Part shown: one piece after another, positions 18,100 to 26,090 of the stretch
How positions within the stretch are numbered: position 1 is the first letter of the stretch
Layout: each line of letters starts with the position of its first letter
DNA from: PALSA-243 sp049522755
GTDB taxonomy: Bacteria > Acidobacteriota > Terriglobia > Bryobacterales > Bryobacteraceae
Direction of reading: 5' to 3'
DNA: 64,000 bases
Assembly: GCA_049522755.1 (NCBI GenBank)
Contig: JBEKNN010000002.1
Span: forward strand, 1-64,000
Made by a program: the position numbers and the translations under genes
Notes under the pieces: generated by a model
Seen by the model: only the letters and a program-made list of their open reading frames with translations
Database searches by the model: none
Told to the model about the DNA's origin: nothing

Positions 18100-18564
18100 G
18101 AATGCGCTTGACCATCGCCATTCTTCGGGGCTTGCGGCCAAGCCGCTTCGAACCGGATTATCTTCCACATACGCAATTACCGAAGAGAGTTCCGTCGGAG
18201 ACCGGATCCAGCGATCATAATACTCTCTCTGCCAGAAGGGCGTTCCGGTTCTCCCGAGCAGCGTGTTGGCACGGTTCGCAGTCGCCGCCTTCAACCAGCG
18301 CATGATCTCGGACAGTGGAACGGCGGGATCCATGACCACGTGAACGTGGTTCGGCATCACCACCCTAGCGACCAGGTCATATGATCGGCGAACCTTGTCC
18401 CCGTGCACCAAGGCTTCGGCAAAAATGGCTGCAATTTGAGGGTCGATCAACCATCGCGGGCCAGCGGCAGGGGTGGGCGTTGGCTTGGTGCCAGCCAGGC
18501 GCCAGGTGACGAAGATCGTGGTGTTCTCCGGAGTCCAGTGCGGCAGTCTTCGATGCCAGTACAT
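18064..18564 (-). CDS. REP-associated tyrosine transposase (RAYT, Y1_Tnp)
   Basis: A single-domain HUH endonuclease of 166 residues. The metal-binding motif is PNHVHVVMDP. The candidate catalytic tyrosines are in WQREYYDRWIRS, and VEDNPVRSGL is a typical RAYT ending. RAYTs act on single-stranded REP hairpins and are domesticated relatives of IS200/IS605 transposases. REP-like repeats lie on both sides, and both gene ends are written in REP sequence. I therefore start at ATG 18564 (MYWHRRLPHW) rather than at a TTG inside the right-hand REP, and I regard the C-terminal tail as repeat-derived. It stands alone between a pilin-like gene and kdsA and was probably placed here by its own activity. 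Confidence 0.88.
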   Translation of the reverse strand: MYWHRRLPHWTPENTTIFVTWRLAGTKPTPTPAAGPRWLIDPQIAAIFAEALVHGDKVRRSYDLVARVVMPNHVHVVMDPAVPLSEIMRWLKAATANRANTLLGRTGTPFWQREYYDRWIRSPTELSSVIAYVEDNPVRSGLAASPEEWRWSSAFKEPAARPPALP

Positions 18565-18581
18565 AGTGAAGGTTCGGCGAC

Positions 18582-18720
18582 GTAAAAGAACCGGCGGCAA
18601 GACCGCCGGCGTTACCGGTGGCGCGTAAAAGAACCGGCGGCGCGTAAAGAACCGGCGGAATAGACCGCCGGCGCTACCGGTGGCGCGTAAAGAACCGGCG
18701 GCAAGACCGCCGGCGCTACC
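18582..18720. repeat. Cluster of REP-type palindromes, right of the RAYT gene
   Basis: The unit AAAGAACCGGCGGCAAGACC, followed by GCCGGCGCTACC, occurs in three successive versions joined by GGTGGCGCGTA. The middle ones are partly deleted. Each full unit folds as a GC hairpin (CCGGCGG, short loop, CCGCCGG). They face the single copy at 18063-18099. Confidence 0.88.
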
Positions 18721-18767
18721 AGGGAAGTGCGTTCACTGCCGGCTTCTTCTCACTAAAGGCTCGGCTT

Positions 18768-19568
18768 TTATTGCCAGGCGCTTACTAGCGAGTGAATCGC
18801 TTGCAGCCGGCGCCAAAACACTGCCAGCAGATTCAGGCGCAATGCATTCGGGCCGTCCGATAGCGCCTCCTCCGGCCGGTCGTGCACCTCCACAAAGATG
18901 CCATTGACTCCCGTTGCTACGGCGGCGCGCGCCAGCGGCTCGATGAATTGCGGCTGGCCGCTGGAGGCGCCTCCCATTGCGCCGGGCAGCTGCACGCTGT
19001 GCGTGGCGTCGAAGACTACCGGCCAGCCGGAATCGCGCATGATCTTGAGGCCGCGCATATCCACCACCAGATTGTTGTAGCCGAATGACGAGCCGCGCTC
19101 CGTCAGCACCACTTGATTGTTGCCGGTGGAGGCTACCTTTTCGGCGGCGCGACGGATATCGTGCGGCGCCATGAACTGACCCTTCTTTATGTTGACGATT
19201 TTGCCGGTTCGTCCGGCGGCGATCAGCAGGTCGCTCTGGCGGCAAAGGAACGCGGGGATTTGCAGAATGTCGGCGGCTTCGGCGGCAACTTCGGCCTGCG
19301 AGGGCTCGTGAATATCCGTCAGCACCGGGAACCCCTCGCGGCGCACGCCCGCCAAAATGCGGACGCCTTCGCGCAGTCCGGGACCGCGGTAGGCATCGGC
19401 GCTGGTGCGGTTGGCTTTGTCGAAAGACGCTTTGAAAACGAAGTCGCCGGCGGCTTCCCGTATGGCGCGCGCCATAAAATGCACGTGCTCTTCGCTTTCA
19501 ATCACGCAGGGCCCGGCGATCAATACCAGCGGGCGGCCGGGGCCGAACGCGCCGAAATCAATGGGCAC
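18768..19568 (-). CDS. kdsA: 3-deoxy-8-phosphooctulonate synthase (KDO-8-P synthase)
   Basis: The enzyme condenses phosphoenolpyruvate with arabinose 5-phosphate to KDO-8-phosphate, the first committed step toward the KDO of lipopolysaccharide. Hallmarks are LIAGPCVIESEEH, KASFDKANRTS, TDIHEPSQ, FLCRQSDLL, KKGQFMAPHD, and the later DATHSVQLPG and EVHDRPEEA. Cys21 in AGPC marks the metal-dependent class, as in Aquifex; metal-independent E. coli KdsA has Asn there. The start is a GTG overlapping the last 11 bases of pyrG. The order kdsB-pyrG-kdsA makes a sensible unit, since CTP synthase supplies the CTP for CMP-KDO. Confidence 0.96.
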   Translation of the reverse strand: MPIDFGAFGPGRPLVLIAGPCVIESEEHVHFMARAIREAAGDFVFKASFDKANRTSADAYRGPGLREGVRILAGVRREGFPVLTDIHEPSQAEVAAEAADILQIPAFLCRQSDLLIAAGRTGKIVNIKKGQFMAPHDIRRAAEKVASTGNNQVVLTERGSSFGYNNLVVDMRGLKIMRDSGWPVVFDATHSVQLPGAMGGASSGQPQFIEPLARAAVATGVNGIFVEVHDRPEEALSDGPNALRLNLLAVFWRRLQAIHSLVSAWQ

Positions 19569-21204
19569 GCGAATACTGAGGCTCCATGGCCTCCACCGCC
19601 GCTGCCGGGCGCCGGCGGTTGTCGTAAGACGCTTTGATGAACGCCGCGAAGAGCGGATGCGGCTCCATGGGCTTCGACTTGAACTCCGGATGGAACTGGC
19701 AGCCCAGGTACCACGGGTGGTCGGCGATCTCGCAGATCTCGACGTACGTATTATCGGGCGTCACGCCGGTGATGCGCAGACCCGCGGCGCGCAACTGGTC
19801 TTCGTATTCGCGGTTGAATTCGTAGCGGTGGCGGTGACGCTCGTGAATTTCGCGGGCGCCGTACGCGCGCTGGGCGAAGCTGCCCTCGGCGAGACGGCAC
19901 GGCCAGCTTCCGAGACGCATGGTGCCGCCCAGCTCATCGACGCCCTTCAATTCGCGCAGCTTGAAAATGACGCGATGCGGCGTGCCGGGGTTGAATTCGG
20001 TGGAGTCGGCATCTTCGAGCCCGGCCACGTTGCGGGCGAACTCAATCACTTGCGTCTGCATGCCGAGGCAGATGCCGAAGAAGGGCACTTTGCGCTCGCG
20101 GGCATAGCGAATGGCGTTCAACATGCCATCGATGCCGCGCTTGCCGAAGCCGCCGGGCACCAGGATGCCGTCGTAGCCTTCGAGCTGGCGTTCCCAATCG
20201 GGGCCATGTATTCCCTCGGCCTCAATCCAATGAATGTGGACCTTCAACTCGTGCGCGGCGGCCCCGTGCAGCAGGGCTTCCTTCAAACTCTTGTAGGAGT
20301 CTTCGTACTCGACGTACTTGCCGACGATGGCGATGGATACGTCGCCGCGCGGGTTCTGCATGCGTTCGAGCATGGCGATCCAGCGGCTGAGGTCGCGCGG
20401 CGCCGCCTGTATCCCCAGCAGGCGGATGACGATTTCGTCGACGCCTTCAGCGGCGAATACCACCGGCACTTCGTAGACGGATTTTACGTCGCAGGCGGTG
20501 ATGACGGCTTTCACGTCCACGTCGCAGAACAGCGCGATCTTCTCCTTCATCTCGGCCGGCAGGAAACGTTCGGAACGGCAAAGAAGAATATCGGGCTGGA
20601 TACCGATGGCGCGCAGTTCCTTGACGCTGTGCTGCGTGGGTTTGGTTTTCAATTCCTGCGCGGCCGCGATAAAGGGGACGAGGGTGACGTGCACGAAGAG
20701 CGTATTCTCGCGGCCCTCTTCATGGCGCATCTGGCGGATGGCTTCGAGAAATGGCAGCGATTCGATGTCGCCGACGGTACCGCCGATTTCGGCGATGACC
20801 ACGTCCACATCGGCGGCAACGCGCTTCATGGCAGCCTTAATCTCGTTGGTGACGTGCGGAATCACCTGCACCGTCTTACCCAGATAGTCGCCGCGGCGCT
20901 CGCGCGTGAGGATCTGTTCATAGATGCGGCCGGAGGTGAGATTATTGCTTTGGGTGAGCTTGGCGTGGGTGAAACGCTCGTAGTGGCCGAGGTCGAGATC
21001 GGTTTCCGCGCCGTCGTCGGTGACGAAAACCTCGCCGTGCTGGAACGGACTCATAGTGCCGGGGTCGACGTTGAGATACGGGTCGAACTTCTGGCAAGTG
21101 ACCTTGAGCCCGCGGCTTTCCAACAGACAACCGATGGACGCGGCGGCGATGCCTTTACCTAACGACGAGACCACGCCGCCGGTGACGAATATGTATTTGG
21201 CCAA
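19558..21204 (-). CDS. pyrG: CTP synthase
   Basis: A 548-residue CTP synthase that aminates UTP to CTP using glutamine. The synthetase domain (1-270) has FVTGGVVSSLGKGI at the N-terminus, KFDPYLNVDPGTM and EIGGTVGDIES. The class-I glutamine amidotransferase domain (about 295-540) has VPGGFGKRG, the nucleophile cysteine in FFGICLGMQ, and the HPEFKS motif. The start codon is TTG, with GGGAGG nine bases upstream. It is placed between kdsB and kdsA and overlaps the latter, so CTP supply is coupled to lipopolysaccharide sugar synthesis. Confidence 0.97.
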   Translation of the reverse strand: MAKYIFVTGGVVSSLGKGIAAASIGCLLESRGLKVTCQKFDPYLNVDPGTMSPFQHGEVFVTDDGAETDLDLGHYERFTHAKLTQSNNLTSGRIYEQILTRERRGDYLGKTVQVIPHVTNEIKAAMKRVAADVDVVIAEIGGTVGDIESLPFLEAIRQMRHEEGRENTLFVHVTLVPFIAAAQELKTKPTQHSVKELRAIGIQPDILLCRSERFLPAEMKEKIALFCDVDVKAVITACDVKSVYEVPVVFAAEGVDEIVIRLLGIQAAPRDLSRWIAMLERMQNPRGDVSIAIVGKYVEYEDSYKSLKEALLHGAAAHELKVHIHWIEAEGIHGPDWERQLEGYDGILVPGGFGKRGIDGMLNAIRYARERKVPFFGICLGMQTQVIEFARNVAGLEDADSTEFNPGTPHRVIFKLRELKGVDELGGTMRLGSWPCRLAEGSFAQRAYGAREIHERHRHRYEFNREYEDQLRAAGLRITGVTPDNTYVEICEIADHPWYLGCQFHPEFKSKPMEPHPLFAAFIKASYDNRRRPAAAVEAMEPQYSRAH

Positions 21205-21228
21205 TGCAATGCACCTCCCTTGTTACTC

Positions 21229-21288
21229 AAGCTGTTGCACAAACTGTTGCACAAACTGTTGCACGAACTTTCGCTCAAACTGTTGCTT
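21229..21288. repeat. 12-bp tandem repeat between kdsB and pyrG
   Basis: Five units of AAACTGTTGCAC or close variants follow each other without gaps and end at the kdsB stop codon. Read on the minus strand they lie directly between the kdsB stop and the pyrG ribosome-binding site. Confidence 0.9.
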
Positions 21289-22073
21289 CAAATCACTGTC
21301 GCTTCAAATAGCCGCGACACACGTTCCAGATCCTCCGGCGTATCCACGCCAAACGACTCGTACTCCGTCTCGACAACGCGGATGGAGTAACCATTTTCCA
21401 AAGCCCTCAACTGCTCCAGGCGTTCGGCCTCCTCGAGGGGACCAACCGGCAGAAGCGAATAATTCAATAAAAAATCCCGCTGGTAAACGTACAATCCAAT
21501 ATGTTTGAAACAGGCGGCGTGACGGGCGTGTAAGTCGTTCGGCGAGCCGCCCCGCGGGTCGATCGAAGAGGCGCGCTCCCGGCAATAGGGTATGGGGCTG
21601 CGCGAAAAGTAAATTGCGTCGCCGGCATGGTTGGCGACCACCTTGACGACGTTGGGGTCGGCGATCTCGCGGGGGTCTTCGATGCGCTTCTTGAGCGTGC
21701 TCATGACGATGCCGGCGTCGTGGACCACGGGCAGGATGGCGGCGTCGATGGCGGCCGGGTCGATCAGCGGCTCGTCGGCCTGAATGTTCACAATTATGGC
21801 GGCGTTTTCGGCCGAGGCCACTTCAGCCACGCGGTCCGTACCGGAAAGGTGATCGGGACGCGTCATTCGTACTGGAGCGCCGAAGGCCCGTGCGGCATCG
21901 AACACCCGCTGGTCGTCGGTGGCGACGATTGCGCTGGTCAGGTAGCGCGCCATGGAGGCGCGTTCATAGACGTGTTGCAACATGCTTTTGGAGGAAATCG
22001 GGGCAAGTACTTTTCCAGGAAACCGTGAGGAGCCGAACCGGGCTGGTATCACGCCCAAGATTTTACGCGGCAC
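21288..22073 (-). CDS. kdsB: 3-deoxy-manno-octulosonate cytidylyltransferase (CMP-KDO synthetase)
   Basis: The enzyme activates KDO with CTP to CMP-KDO for lipopolysaccharide core assembly. The 261-residue sequence has the family signature VIPARFGSSRFPGKVLAPI, IVATDDQRVFDAA, NIQADEPLIDP, the catalytic-loop region around YFSRSPIPYCRE, and FGVDTPEDLERV at the C-terminus. It is the first gene of the kdsB-pyrG-kdsA unit and is transcribed away from the VWA gene at 22134. Confidence 0.96.
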   Translation of the reverse strand: MPRKILGVIPARFGSSRFPGKVLAPISSKSMLQHVYERASMARYLTSAIVATDDQRVFDAARAFGAPVRMTRPDHLSGTDRVAEVASAENAAIIVNIQADEPLIDPAAIDAAILPVVHDAGIVMSTLKKRIEDPREIADPNVVKVVANHAGDAIYFSRSPIPYCRERASSIDPRGGSPNDLHARHAACFKHIGLYVYQRDFLLNYSLLPVGPLEEAERLEQLRALENGYSIRVVETEYESFGVDTPEDLERVSRLFEATVI

Positions 22074-22133
22074 AGGCGATCATACCATAAAACCCGTGTG
22101 CTAGACTTTGGACAGAAAGGCTGGCTAGCCGCC

Positions 22134-23111
22134 ATGCTGCCCTCCTACTGGAAGCTGTTTGGGTTTAAGGTTTTATTCGCAATGGTGCTGCTCGGCGGGG
22201 TCGCCGCGCAGCAGGTTTCCATTACACCCCGGCCGAAACCGGTGGCCAAGGAGGAGGTGCTTCCCAAGGCCGATATCCGCGTCAACGCCACGCTGGTGCT
22301 GATTCCGGTGACGGTCACCGATCCATTGAACCGGTTTGTAACCGGCCTGGAAAAAGAGAACTTCAAGCTGGCGGAAGACAAAGTAGATCAAGTAATTACT
22401 TCGTTTTCGAGCGAGGATGCGCCGATTTCCGTCGGGGTGATCTTCGATTGCAGCGGCAGCATGAGCAACAAGATGGAGAAATCGCGGCAGGCCGTGGCGC
22501 AGTTCTTTAAGACCGCCAACCCGGAGGATGAATTCTTTCTGGTGCAGTTTAACAACAACGCCCAGATGGCGCAGACGTTCACGCACAACCTGGAGGAGAT
22601 TCAGAACCGGCTGACCTTTACCCAAGCCAAGGGCCAGACGGCGCTGCTCGACGCCATCTATATGGGCCTGCATGAGATGAAAAAGGCGCAGAATCCGCGC
22701 AAGGCGCTACTGGTTATTTCCGATGGAGGCGATAACAACAGCCGTTACACGGCTACAGAAGTGAAGAACCTGGTGAAGGAAGCGGACGTCCAAATCTATG
22801 CGATAGGGATTTACGAAATGGGCGCAAGCCGCGGAAGAACGCCGGAAGAGGCCAACGGGCCGGGGTTACTCACTGAGATCACGGAACCAACGGGCGGCCG
22901 GCAGTATGAAGTAGATAATATCAACGAGTTGCCGGACGTGGCGAACAAGATCGGAGTGGAACTGCGGAACCAGTATATTCTGGGTTATGCGCCGAAAAAC
23001 CAGGAGCGCGACGGAAAGTACCGCCGGGTGCAGGTAAAGATCATTCAGCCGCGCGGACTGCCTCCTCTCCGGGCATACTGGAGAACAGGCTACTATGCTC
23101 CCCCTCAATAA
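22134..23111 (+). CDS. Secreted VWA-domain protein, acidobacterial family, first of two
   Basis: An exported von Willebrand factor A protein of the acidobacterial family (TIGR03436 type), about 325 residues. It has a signal peptide (MLPSYWKLFGFKVLFAMVLL, then GGVAAQQ), the N-terminal beta module INATL-like VNATLVLIPVTVTDPLNRFV, and the VWA domain with MIDAS residues in FDCSGSMSNK, QTALLDAIY and ISDGGDNNS. It ends with LRNQYILGYAPKNQ and YRRVQVKI, typical of the family. I choose ATG 22134 over GTG 22098 because the signal peptide begins there. VWA domains bind partners through a metal ion; the partner is unknown. Its 3' end overlaps the start of a paralogue by 17 bases. Confidence 0.88.
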   Translation: MLPSYWKLFGFKVLFAMVLLGGVAAQQVSITPRPKPVAKEEVLPKADIRVNATLVLIPVTVTDPLNRFVTGLEKENFKLAEDKVDQVITSFSSEDAPISVGVIFDCSGSMSNKMEKSRQAVAQFFKTANPEDEFFLVQFNNNAQMAQTFTHNLEEIQNRLTFTQAKGQTALLDAIYMGLHEMKKAQNPRKALLVISDGGDNNSRYTATEVKNLVKEADVQIYAIGIYEMGASRGRTPEEANGPGLLTEITEPTGGRQYEVDNINELPDVANKIGVELRNQYILGYAPKNQERDGKYRRVQVKIIQPRGLPPLRAYWRTGYYAPPQ

Positions 23112-24111
23112 ACGAACTCTCTCTCTTATTCTCTCGATATTTTCCCTGGCTGCCGCGGCGCTTTGGGCCGAGCAGCAGAACGTAACGCGCCCGGCAGGCT
23201 CGAAGGCCGCCGCACAGACCGATCAGACCGAGGACAGCGGCGCGATATTCCGTTCGGACACGCGCGTGGTGGTGTGCCCCACGACCGTGGTGGATAAGGA
23301 CGGCCATCTGGTGACCAACCTGCCGAAATCGGCATTTACGGTTTACGAGGACAAAGAGCCGCAAAAATTCACCATGAAGCGCGAAGACGTCCCGGTCTCT
23401 CTGGGATTGATTGTCGACAACAGCGGCAGCATGCGCGAGAAGCGCAAGAAAGTGGAAACCGCCGCGCTCGACCTGGTGGTGGCGTCGAACAAGGACGACG
23501 AAGTGTTCGTGGTGAACTTCAACGACAGCGCCTATCTGGATTTGCCGCACGAGAAGGATTTCACCAACGACATCGAGGAGATGAAAGAGGCGCTGGCGCG
23601 AATCGACGCGCGCGGCGGGACTGCCATGCGCGACGCGCTGAACATGTCCATTGTCCACTTGAAGGAGAAGGCCCACCGCGACAAGAGAGTGTTGGTGGTG
23701 GTTACCGACGGCGTGGATAACAGCAGCATTATCAGCCTCGAAGCGCTGGTGAAAGTGGCGCAACAAAGCGGCGTGTTGATCTATGCCGTGGGCCTGCTGA
23801 CCGACGAGGACCGGCGTGACGCGACGCGCGCGAAACGGGAACTGGATTCACTGACGGAAGCAACGGGCGGCCGGGCCTTCTTTCCCAAGGAACTGGCGGA
23901 CGTGGAGCATATAGCGCAGGAAGTGGCGCGCGATATCCGCAACCAATACACGATTGCCTACACTCCGTCGAACGCCGCGCTGGACGGCACTTTCCGGGCG
24001 ATCAAGATTGTGGTGAACGCGCCCGGACACCCCACGGTGCGCACGCGAACCGGCTATTACGCCACGCCGGATCAAGCGCAGAACAACAAGCCGGCCGGCG
24101 CTTCGAAATAG
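23095..24111 (+). CDS. Secreted VWA-domain protein, acidobacterial family, second of two
   Basis: This 338-residue protein is a paralogue of the preceding VWA protein and overlaps it by 17 bases, so the two are translationally linked. It has a signal peptide (MLPLNKRTLSLILSIFSLAA, then AALWAEQ), the N-terminal module TRVVVCPTTVVDKDGHLVTN, and a MIDAS site made of VDNSGSMREK, GTAMRDAL and VTDGVDNSS. The ending is IRNQYTIAYTPSN. The pair may form a heteromeric extracellular adhesion or assembly unit; this is inference from their coupling. Confidence 0.88.
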   Translation: MLPLNKRTLSLILSIFSLAAAALWAEQQNVTRPAGSKAAAQTDQTEDSGAIFRSDTRVVVCPTTVVDKDGHLVTNLPKSAFTVYEDKEPQKFTMKREDVPVSLGLIVDNSGSMREKRKKVETAALDLVVASNKDDEVFVVNFNDSAYLDLPHEKDFTNDIEEMKEALARIDARGGTAMRDALNMSIVHLKEKAHRDKRVLVVVTDGVDNSSIISLEALVKVAQQSGVLIYAVGLLTDEDRRDATRAKRELDSLTEATGGRAFFPKELADVEHIAQEVARDIRNQYTIAYTPSNAALDGTFRAIKIVVNAPGHPTVRTRTGYYATPDQAQNNKPAGASK

Positions 24112-24172
24112 GCAGGGTATGCTTTAGCTTGCCCGCGTACGAGCGAAATGGCAAGCTAAAGCGTACCCTACC
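24111..24172. repeat. Long imperfect inverted repeat (MITE-like hairpin)
   Basis: GGCAGGGTATGCTTTAGCTTGCC (24111-24133) and GGCAAGCTAAAGCGTACCCTACC (24150-24172) are arms of an inverted repeat with a 16-base loop. It begins at the last base of the second VWA gene's stop codon. One arm, with one change, recurs at 16279-16301, where it encodes the first residues of the DUF6807 signal peptide. Confidence 0.85.
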
Positions 24173-24177
24173 CGGTT

Positions 24178-24387
24178 ATGTTGCGATTACTCTGGCGGAT
24201 GAGCCGGGGATACAGGCTGCGGCCCTGGCGCAGTCCCTACCTGCGGTGGCGCATCGAGACTTACTCGGGGCTTCACGCCGACACGATCACGTTTAGCAAG
24301 TTTTGGCGGTTCACCTGGAAGACGCGCCGGGAGTTACTCCGCTACTTGCGATGGGCCGAGCGCGCGAACAGCCGGCGCGCGGATTAA
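24178..24387 (+). CDS. Small basic hypothetical protein
   Basis: A possible gene of 69 residues, very rich in Arg and Trp (RPWRSPYLRWRIETYSG, then FWRFTWKTRRELLRYLRWAE). There is no signal peptide or membrane segment. The wording WRSPYLRWRIETYSG looks constrained rather than random, and the frame sits neatly between the inverted repeat and the convergent acpS gene. There is no recognisable ribosome-binding site, because the hairpin arm lies immediately upstream. Function unknown; moderate chance of being real. Confidence 0.5.
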   Translation: MLRLLWRMSRGYRLRPWRSPYLRWRIETYSGLHADTITFSKFWRFTWKTRRELLRYLRWAERANSRRAD

Positions 24388-24400
24388 TCGGCTCGTGGAT

Positions 24401-24778
24401 TCAGTCCTCCAGAATCACGTGCGCCATTCCCAATTCCGAGGTATGAGTCAGGGATAGAGAGATATTCCGCACGCCGAGTCGATCGGCGATCTGCGCGGCC
24501 ACGCCGTGAAAGCGTAGCGTAGGCTTTCCCGAGGGCAGATTGGCGACTTCGAAATCCTGCCAGGTTACGCCGCGCCTCCAACCTGTTCCAATGGCTTTCA
24601 TACCAGCCTCTTTGGCGGCGAAGCGGGCGGCGTAACGCTCGTAACGATTCGCCTTACGCTCCACATAGGCTATCTCAGCGGCCGTGTAAATGCGGCGGAC
24701 GAAGCGTTCGCCGAACCGTTCGATGGACGTGCGGATGCGGCGGACTTCCGCTAAATCCACTCCCGTACCGACGATCAT
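24401..24778 (-). CDS. acpS: Holo-[acyl-carrier-protein] synthase
   Basis: The enzyme transfers 4'-phosphopantetheine from CoA to apo-ACP, activating fatty-acid synthesis. The 125-residue protein has the metal-binding Asp8 in MIVGTGVDLAEV, the second signature RFAAKEAGMKAIGTGW, and LSLTHTSELGMAHV at the end. It overlaps the nikR stop by four bases (ATGA), so the two genes are translated from one message. The link between a nickel regulator and acpS is not functional in any way I know. Confidence 0.95.
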   Translation of the reverse strand: MIVGTGVDLAEVRRIRTSIERFGERFVRRIYTAAEIAYVERKANRYERYAARFAAKEAGMKAIGTGWRRGVTWQDFEVANLPSGKPTLRFHGVAAQIADRLGVRNISLSLTHTSELGMAHVILED

Positions 24779-25194
24779 TTGAAGCCGGCTCCCGTGGTAG
24801 TAATCACGAGGCGGCCGTGTTTTACGCCCTTAGTACTTATCAGTACGGCTGCAACTTTTCTCACTTCTTCCGAACGTCCCCGGACTACTAATACTTCGAG
24901 GCAATTGTCGTGATCCAAGTGTACGTGGAGAGTAGATAGGATGGAGTGGTGATGATCGTGCTGGATGGCCGTCAACTTTTCCTGGAGGAGTCGGACATGA
25001 TGGTCGTACACGAGGGTAACTGTCCCGATGACCTGGCTGTCGGGCGATTCCGCATCCTTGCGGACCAGATCGTCGCGAATCAGATCGCGGAAGGCCTCGG
25101 AGCGATTGGTGTAACCGCGCTCCGAGATGAGACGATCGAACTTCTCCAGAAGACCGGAGTCGATGGCAACGCCTATTCGGCTGAGGCCGCTCAT
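24775..25194 (-). CDS. nikR: Nickel-responsive transcriptional regulator NikR
   Basis: A ribbon-helix-helix repressor with a C-terminal ACT-like metal-sensing domain, 139 residues. The DNA-binding strand is LSRIGVAIDSGLLEKFDRLI, followed by YTNRSEAFRDLIRD. The high-affinity nickel ligands of E. coli NikR (His76, His87, His89, Cys95) correspond exactly in spacing to His79, His90, His92 and Cys98 in LSTLHVHLDHDNCLEV. It probably represses nickel uptake; no nickel transporter, urease or hydrogenase gene lies in the window. It is coupled to acpS by a 4-base overlap. Confidence 0.94.
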   Translation of the reverse strand: MSGLSRIGVAIDSGLLEKFDRLISERGYTNRSEAFRDLIRDDLVRKDAESPDSQVIGTVTLVYDHHVRLLQEKLTAIQHDHHHSILSTLHVHLDHDNCLEVLVVRGRSEEVRKVAAVLISTKGVKHGRLVITTTGAGFK

Positions 25195-25270
25195 AAGTAC
25201 AGGTCCAGGCGCTGATGGCGCAACGCGCTCGCCGCGCCGCCAGCGGCTTCATTGCGCTGTGAGGGGCGCT

Positions 25271-25546
25271 CTACGCCTGCTCCGCGGCCAAACGTTTCCG
25301 GTGCTCGGCCCAGCGCTTCTTCTGCGCCGCGCCGATGCGCTTACGCGCCGCCGCACTTAGAGCCCGCCTGACTCCGGCAGGCTTTGCCGCCGCGGCAGCA
25401 GGCGTCGCGGCGCGCACCGAACTCTTGCCTTTGAGACGCGCTTCTATCTCATGGATCTTCTCGTCGATCCGCTGTCTCTCGTGCTGATATCCAATCAACG
25501 CCATTTGCAGCGTAATTGAATCTTCGTTGCTTTTTCCTCGTGGCAT
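25271..25546 (-). CDS. Small Ala/Lys/Arg-rich hypothetical protein
   Basis: A 91-residue protein. Residues 1-45 form a helical, charged segment (YQHERQRIDEKIHEIEARLKG) likely to be a coiled coil. An Ala-rich linker and a basic tail (RRALSAAARKRIGAAQKKRW) follow, resembling a common acidobacterial small-protein ending that could bind nucleic acid. I choose ATG 25546 because GGGGAG lies six bases upstream. A promoter (TTGACA, 17 bases, TGTTAT; minus strand 25594 to 25566) fits just upstream. Function unknown. Confidence 0.72.
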   Translation of the reverse strand: MPRGKSNEDSITLQMALIGYQHERQRIDEKIHEIEARLKGKSSVRAATPAAAAAKPAGVRRALSAAARKRIGAAQKKRWAEHRKRLAAEQA

Positions 25547-25565
25547 AGGTTCTCCCCGCCACAAT

Positions 25566-25594
25566 ATAACATAAGCCTGCTAAACTCGTGTCAA
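25566..25594 (-). promoter_or_regulatory. Sigma-70-type promoter for the small basic protein
   Basis: On the minus strand TTGACA (25594-25589) is followed after 17 bases by TGTTAT (25571-25566). The predicted start of transcription is about a dozen bases before the start codon at 25546. Confidence 0.55.
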
Positions 25595-25634
25595 GATACA
25601 AGATGGATGACAAGTACCTTTGGCGAAAAGAGTA

Positions 25635-26090
25635 ATGAGACTATTGATCCAGAGGGTATCTGAGGCCCAAGTCAGCGTGGAATCGAGTACCATCGGATCT
25701 ATACGTATTGGACTGTTAGTCTTCGTGGGGATCTCACGCGAAGATAGCTTTGCCGACGTCGACTATGCGGTACAGAAGATGGTTGGCCTCAGGATCTTTC
25801 CGGACGCAGCGGGCAAGATGAATTGCACCGTGCAGGAGGCTGGCGGATCGTTATTATTAGTTTCTCAGTTCACCCTTTATGGAGACTGCCGCAAAGGGAA
25901 ACGACCAAGCTTCGACCGGGCCGCCCCTCCGGCGGAGGCGCAACGCTTGTACGACTACTTCGTGGAAGCGTCGCGCCGCAGTCCGGTACCGGTAGAGACC
26001 GGCGTGTTCCAGGCCGAAATGAAAGTACATCTTGTGAATGAGGGACCAGTGACTATCTGGATCGATACGGAGGATCGAGGGCGGAGGTAG
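25635..26090 (+). CDS. dtd: D-aminoacyl-tRNA deacylase
   Basis: The enzyme hydrolyses D-aminoacyl-tRNAs (first known for D-Tyr-tRNA), preventing D-amino acids from entering translation. The 151-residue protein has the active-site motifs SQFTLYGDCRKGKRPSF (SQxT) and NEGPVTIWID (NxPxT), and ends a few residues later. I start at ATG 25635 (MRLLIQRVSEAQVSV) because homologues start there; a TTG five codons upstream is the alternative. It stands alone between the divergent small-protein gene and a 337-base gap before rpsO. Confidence 0.95.
   Translation: MRLLIQRVSEAQVSVESSTIGSIRIGLLVFVGISREDSFADVDYAVQKMVGLRIFPDAAGKMNCTVQEAGGSLLLVSQFTLYGDCRKGKRPSFDRAAPPAEAQRLYDYFVEASRRSPVPVETGVFQAEMKVHLVNEGPVTIWIDTEDRGRR

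Noticed and set aside
19405..21162. Open frame of 585 codons on the plus strand
   Set aside because: It is antisense to pyrG and kdsA, both complete with all motifs. The translation is Gly/Ala/Val/Asp-rich without family likeness.
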